A stretch of 10,141 nt of DNA from RGIG4608 sp045125655 (lineage in GTDB: Bacteria; Bacillota; Clostridia; Oscillospirales; CAG-272), in the NCBI GenBank assembly GCA_045125655.1, contig JBGVNP010000191.1, forward strand, positions 1-10,141. The letters are read 5' to 3'. This document shows positions 7,217 to 10,141 of the stretch, piece after piece. A program made the position numbers and the translations under genes. The stretch's first letter is position 1. Each line of letters starts with the position of its first letter. A model generated the notes under the pieces. The model worked only from the letters and a program-made list of their open reading frames with translations. It made no database searches and was not told the DNA's origin.

Positions 7217-10141
7217 AAGAAACGACGTTAAAAAGATACTTGTCATTGGCTCGGGACCAATCATTATCGGTCAGGCAGCGGAATTCGATTATGCGGGTAC
7301 GCAAGCCTGTCTTGCTCTTAAAGAAGAGGGATATGAAGTTATTCTTTGTAATTCCAACCCTGCAACGATAATGACAGATACGACAATTGCGGATAAGGTT
7401 TATATGGAGCCCTTAACGCTTGAATATATTGCAAAAATCGTAAGATACGAACGCCCTGACGCAATCTTGCCGGGGATAGGTGGTCAAACGGGTTTGAATT
7501 TGGCAATGCAACTTGAAAAGAAAGGCGTTCTTAAAGAGTGTAGATGCGAACTTTTAGGTACGAAAAGCGAAAGTATTGAAAGAGCGGAAGATAGAGAACT
7601 CTTTAAGAAACTCTGTGAAGACTTAGGAGAACCCGTTTTGCCTTCCGAAATCGCTAACACGATAGAAGAAGGATTACAAATAGCAAAGCAAATCGGTTAT
7701 CCCGTTGTTTTACGTCCTGCGTTTACGTTAGGCGGGACGGGTGGTGGTTTTGCTGATGATGAAGAGGAGTGCGCTGAAATTCTAAAAAACGCCCTTACGT
7801 TGTCTCCCGTGCATCAGGTGCTTGTTGAAAAGAGTATAAAAGGCTTTAAGGAAATAGAGTACGAGGTAATGCGTGACGCAAACGATACGGCGATTACCGT
7901 TTGTAACATGGAAAATCTCGATCCTGTCGGGATACATACGGGTGATTCTATTGTAGTTTGTCCGTCGCAAACGTTGACGAATAAAGAGTATCACATGTTG
8001 CGAGATAGCGCATTAAAAATTATAAGGGAACTTAAAATTGAAGGCGGTTGTAACGTTCAGTTTGCGCTTGATTCAAAATCTTTTCAGTATTATTTAATAG
8101 AAGTCAATCCCAGAGTATCCCGCTCGTCCGCACTTGCAAGCAAAGCAAGTGGATATCCTATTGCAAGAGTATCTGCAAAAGTTGCAGTCGGAATGCGTTT
8201 GGAAGAAATAACGCTTGCAAATACTTCGGCTGCGTTTGAACCCGCGCTCGACTACGTTGTCACTAAAATGCCGAGGTTTCCTTTCGATAAGTTTACCGAT
8301 GCAAATAACGAACTCGGCACGCAAATGAAAGCAACGGGCGAAACGATGAGTGTGGGTAGAACTTTTGAAGAGAGCTTATTGAAAGGAATACGTTCACTTG
8401 AAATCGGTGTTTACCATTTGTATATGAGTAAGTTCGACGGCGTGGCAACGAAAGACTTGCTTGATTATATTAAGCACGGCACAGACGATAGAATTTACGC
8501 CATTGCCGAACTTTTAAGAAGAAACGTATCGCTTGAAGAGATAGGAGAAAAAACGCAGATTGACAATTTCTTTTTGCGCAAATTAAGAAACGTAATTGAC
8601 GAAGAAAGAGAGATAAAAAACAATCCCTTAGATATTGAAACGCTATTCGACGCCAAAAAGACAGGCTTTTCAGATAAAGAAATAGCAAAACTTTGGAAAA
8701 AGACAGAAACTGAAGTATTCAATTTGAGAAAGCGTGAAAATATTTTCCCTGTCTACAAAATGATAGACACTTGCTCGTCGGAATTTAACAGTTACGTTCC
8801 GTATTTTTATTCAACGTACGAAGAAGAAAACGAATCTATCGTATCCAATAAGAAAAAAATACTTGTATTAGGCAGTGGTCCTATCCGTATAGGACAAGGG
8901 GTAGAGTTTGATTATTCTACAGTCCATGCAGTAAAAACCATTAAAGCGGCAGGATATGAGGCGATAATTATCAATAATAATCCCGAAACGGTTTCCACCG
9001 ATTACACGACAAGCGACAAACTGTACTTTGAACCCTTAACGCCCGAAGACGTTATGAACGTAATAGCCCTTGAAAAACCCGAAGGCGTAATTGCCTCTCT
9101 CGGCGGGCAAACGGCGATAAATCTTGCGGAGCCGTTACGAGAAAGGGGTGTTAAGATAATCGGCACAGATTGCAACGCTATCGAAAAAGCAGAAAACAGG
9201 GATGCGTTTGAAAAATTGCTTAAAGAACTTAATATTCCGCAGCCTAAAGGCTATGCTGTTACAAATATAGAAGACGGCATAAAAGCGGCAAAAGAAATCG
9301 GATATCCCGTTCTTGTTCGTCCATCTTTCGTTTTGGGTGGTAGAGCAATGCAAATAGTCGCAAAAGAGCAAGCACTTCGTCATTACTTAAAAACTGCGGT
9401 AGAAATTGATGAAGACAAACCCGTTTTGGTGGATAAATATATCCGTGGAAAAGAAGTAGAAGTTGATGCGGTTTGTGACGGAAAAACCGTGTTCGTTCCT
9501 GGAATAATGGAACTTGTCGAACGCACGGGTGTGCATTCCGGCGACAGCATAAGCGTATATCCTACTTTCAGTATTTCTGACAAGGTAAAAAAGACGATTC
9601 TTGAATATACGGAAAAACTTGGGCTTGGTATCGGTATAATTGGTCTTTTCAATATTCAATTTATCGTTGATGAAAAAGAAGACGTTTATATTATCGAAGT
9701 CAACCCTCGCTCATCGAGAACGGTTCCGTTCTTGTCCAAAGCAACGGGGTATAGCTTGGCTGATATTGCTACGCTCGTTATACTTGGAAAATCGTTGCAA
9801 GAACAAGGTATCACCGAGATTTATCCAAAAGAAAAAGAGCGCTGGTACGTAAAAGCACCTGCATTTTCATTCTCTAAACTAAAAGGAATGGACTCGTATC
9901 TTTCGCCCGAAATGAAATCTACGGGAGAAGCGATAGGCTATGATAAAAAATTGCATAGAGCGATGTATAAGGCTTTTATAGCGTCGGGGGTTCATATGCA
10001 AAATTATGGAACTGCGGTTGTAACGCTTGCCGACGAAGATAAAGAAGAGGCGCTTCCACTCGTTAAACGCTTTTATGATATGGGCTTTAATATTGAAGCT
10101 ACAATCGGCACGGCTAACTTTTTGAAAGAACACGGAATCAG
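7209..10141 (+). CDS. carB: Carbamoyl-phosphate synthase, large subunit (3' end beyond window)
   Basis: CarB makes carbamoyl phosphate from bicarbonate, CarA-derived ammonia and two ATP. The frame is open for 977 codons from the ATG at 7209 to the window edge; the family is about 1,070 residues, so roughly 90 are missing. The two homologous halves are clear: L-V-I-G-S-G-P starts at residue 11 and L-V-L-G-S-G-P at 552. The first ATP-grasp (carboxyphosphate) site has Arg169 in LRPAFTLGGTGGG and Glu298/Asn300 in EVNPR. The second (carbamate) site has Arg704 in VRPSFVLGGRAM and Glu830/Asn832 in EVNPRSSR. An oligomerisation region lies between them. The MGS-like allosteric domain begins near residue 930 and is cut after about 45 residues. 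The opening residues PKRNDVKKI are typical of CarB. The gene overlaps carA by 8 nt. Allosteric ligands cannot be judged from the fragment. Confidence 0.97.
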   Translation, partial: MPKRNDVKKILVIGSGPIIIGQAAEFDYAGTQACLALKEEGYEVILCNSNPATIMTDTTIADKVYMEPLTLEYIAKIVRYERPDAILPGIGGQTGLNLAMQLEKKGVLKECRCELLGTKSESIERAEDRELFKKLCEDLGEPVLPSEIANTIEEGLQIAKQIGYPVVLRPAFTLGGTGGGFADDEEECAEILKNALTLSPVHQVLVEKSIKGFKEIEYEVMRDANDTAITVCNMENLDPVGIHTGDSIVVCPSQTLTNKEYHMLRDSALKIIRELKIEGGCNVQFALDSKSFQYYLIEVNPRVSRSSALASKASGYPIARVSAKVAVGMRLEEITLANTSAAFEPALDYVVTKMPRFPFDKFTDANNELGTQMKATGETMSVGRTFEESLLKGIRSLEIGVYHLYMSKFDGVATKDLLDYIKHGTDDRIYAIAELLRRNVSLEEIGEKTQIDNFFLRKLRNVIDEEREIKNNPLDIETLFDAKKTGFSDKEIAKLWKKTETEVFNLRKRENIFPVYKMIDTCSSEFNSYVPYFYSTYEEENESIVSNKKKILVLGSGPIRIGQGVEFDYSTVHAVKTIKAAGYEAIIINNNPETVSTDYTTSDKLYFEPLTPEDVMNVIALEKPEGVIASLGGQTAINLAEPLRERGVKIIGTDCNAIEKAENRDAFEKLLKELNIPQPKGYAVTNIEDGIKAAKEIGYPVLVRPSFVLGGRAMQIVAKEQALRHYLKTAVEIDEDKPVLVDKYIRGKEVEVDAVCDGKTVFVPGIMELVERTGVHSGDSISVYPTFSISDKVKKTILEYTEKLGLGIGIIGLFNIQFIVDEKEDVYIIEVNPRSSRTVPFLSKATGYSLADIATLVILGKSLQEQGITEIYPKEKERWYVKAPAFSFSKLKGMDSYLSPEMKSTGEAIGYDKKLHRAMYKAFIASGVHMQNYGTAVVTLADEDKEEALPLVKRFYDMGFNIEATIGTANFLKEHGI

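Larger units (their letters stand above)
1..10141 (+). other. Single nucleotide-biosynthesis operon purA-purB-guaA-pyrG-purF-carA-carB
   Basis: Seven genes on one strand have spacers of at most 28 nt and two overlaps (1 nt and 8 nt). No internal stem-loop followed by a T run is visible, and no spacer is long enough for a promoter or riboswitch, so one transcript is the simplest reading. The set joins AMP formation (purA, purB), GMP formation (guaA), CTP formation (pyrG), the first purine step (purF) and carbamoyl phosphate (carAB). Both ends of the operon lie outside the window. Confidence 0.85.

Noticed and set aside
9640..9852. 70-codon plus-strand open frame inside carB
   Set aside because: It lies within the second ATP-grasp region of carB in another frame and has no family resemblance.
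7209..10141. Long repeat within carB, considered as a duplication or mobile element
   Set aside because: The similarity between residues starting at 11 and at 552 is the ancient internal duplication found in all CarB proteins, not a recent repeat.
1..10141. Search for a defence, mobile or otherwise undescribed system
   Set aside because: Essentially every base is accounted for by core nucleotide-biosynthesis genes with intact motifs. No unexplained gene, RNA or repeat remains.

Overview
The window is a single, tightly packed, plus-strand nucleotide-biosynthesis operon with no gene on the minus strand. In order it holds the last 21 codons of purA (adenylosuccinate synthetase), complete purB (adenylosuccinate lyase), guaA (GMP synthetase), pyrG (CTP synthase), purF (amidophosphoribosyltransferase) and carA (carbamoyl-phosphate synthase small subunit), and then the first 977 codons of carB (large subunit), which runs off the right edge.

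Gaps are 28, 12 and 15 nt for purA-purB, purB-guaA and guaA-pyrG. pyrG and purF share one base (TAATG), purF-carA are 11 nt apart, and carA and carB overlap by 8 nt. Every complete gene has a purine-rich Shine-Dalgarno sequence. No promoter, terminator, riboswitch, RNA gene, repeat, mobile element or CRISPR array is visible, and no stretch over 30 nt is non-coding. The operon promoter and its regulation must lie upstream of the window.

The organism looks like a low-to-moderate GC Gram-positive bacterium of the Clostridia type; this is inference. The grounds are AT-leaning composition, strong AAGGAG ribosome sites, a Bacillus-type PurF with propeptide and four Fe-S ligand cysteines, a CarA of PyrAA-like length, and a long-form PurB that resembles animal adenylosuccinate lyase more than the short B. 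subtilis enzyme.

The genes cover the control points of nucleotide synthesis rather than one linear pathway. PurF commits PRPP to purines, PurA and PurB turn IMP into AMP (PurB also acts earlier, on SAICAR), GuaA makes GMP, PyrG makes CTP, and CarAB makes carbamoyl phosphate for pyrimidines and arginine. From guaA onward every enzyme uses glutamine as nitrogen donor, so the block reads as a glutamine-amide-using cluster. All catalytic motifs that could be checked are intact. The proteins belong to well-known families, and no undescribed system is evident. The points worth a second look are the gene grouping, the animal-like PurB and the very short PurF propeptide.
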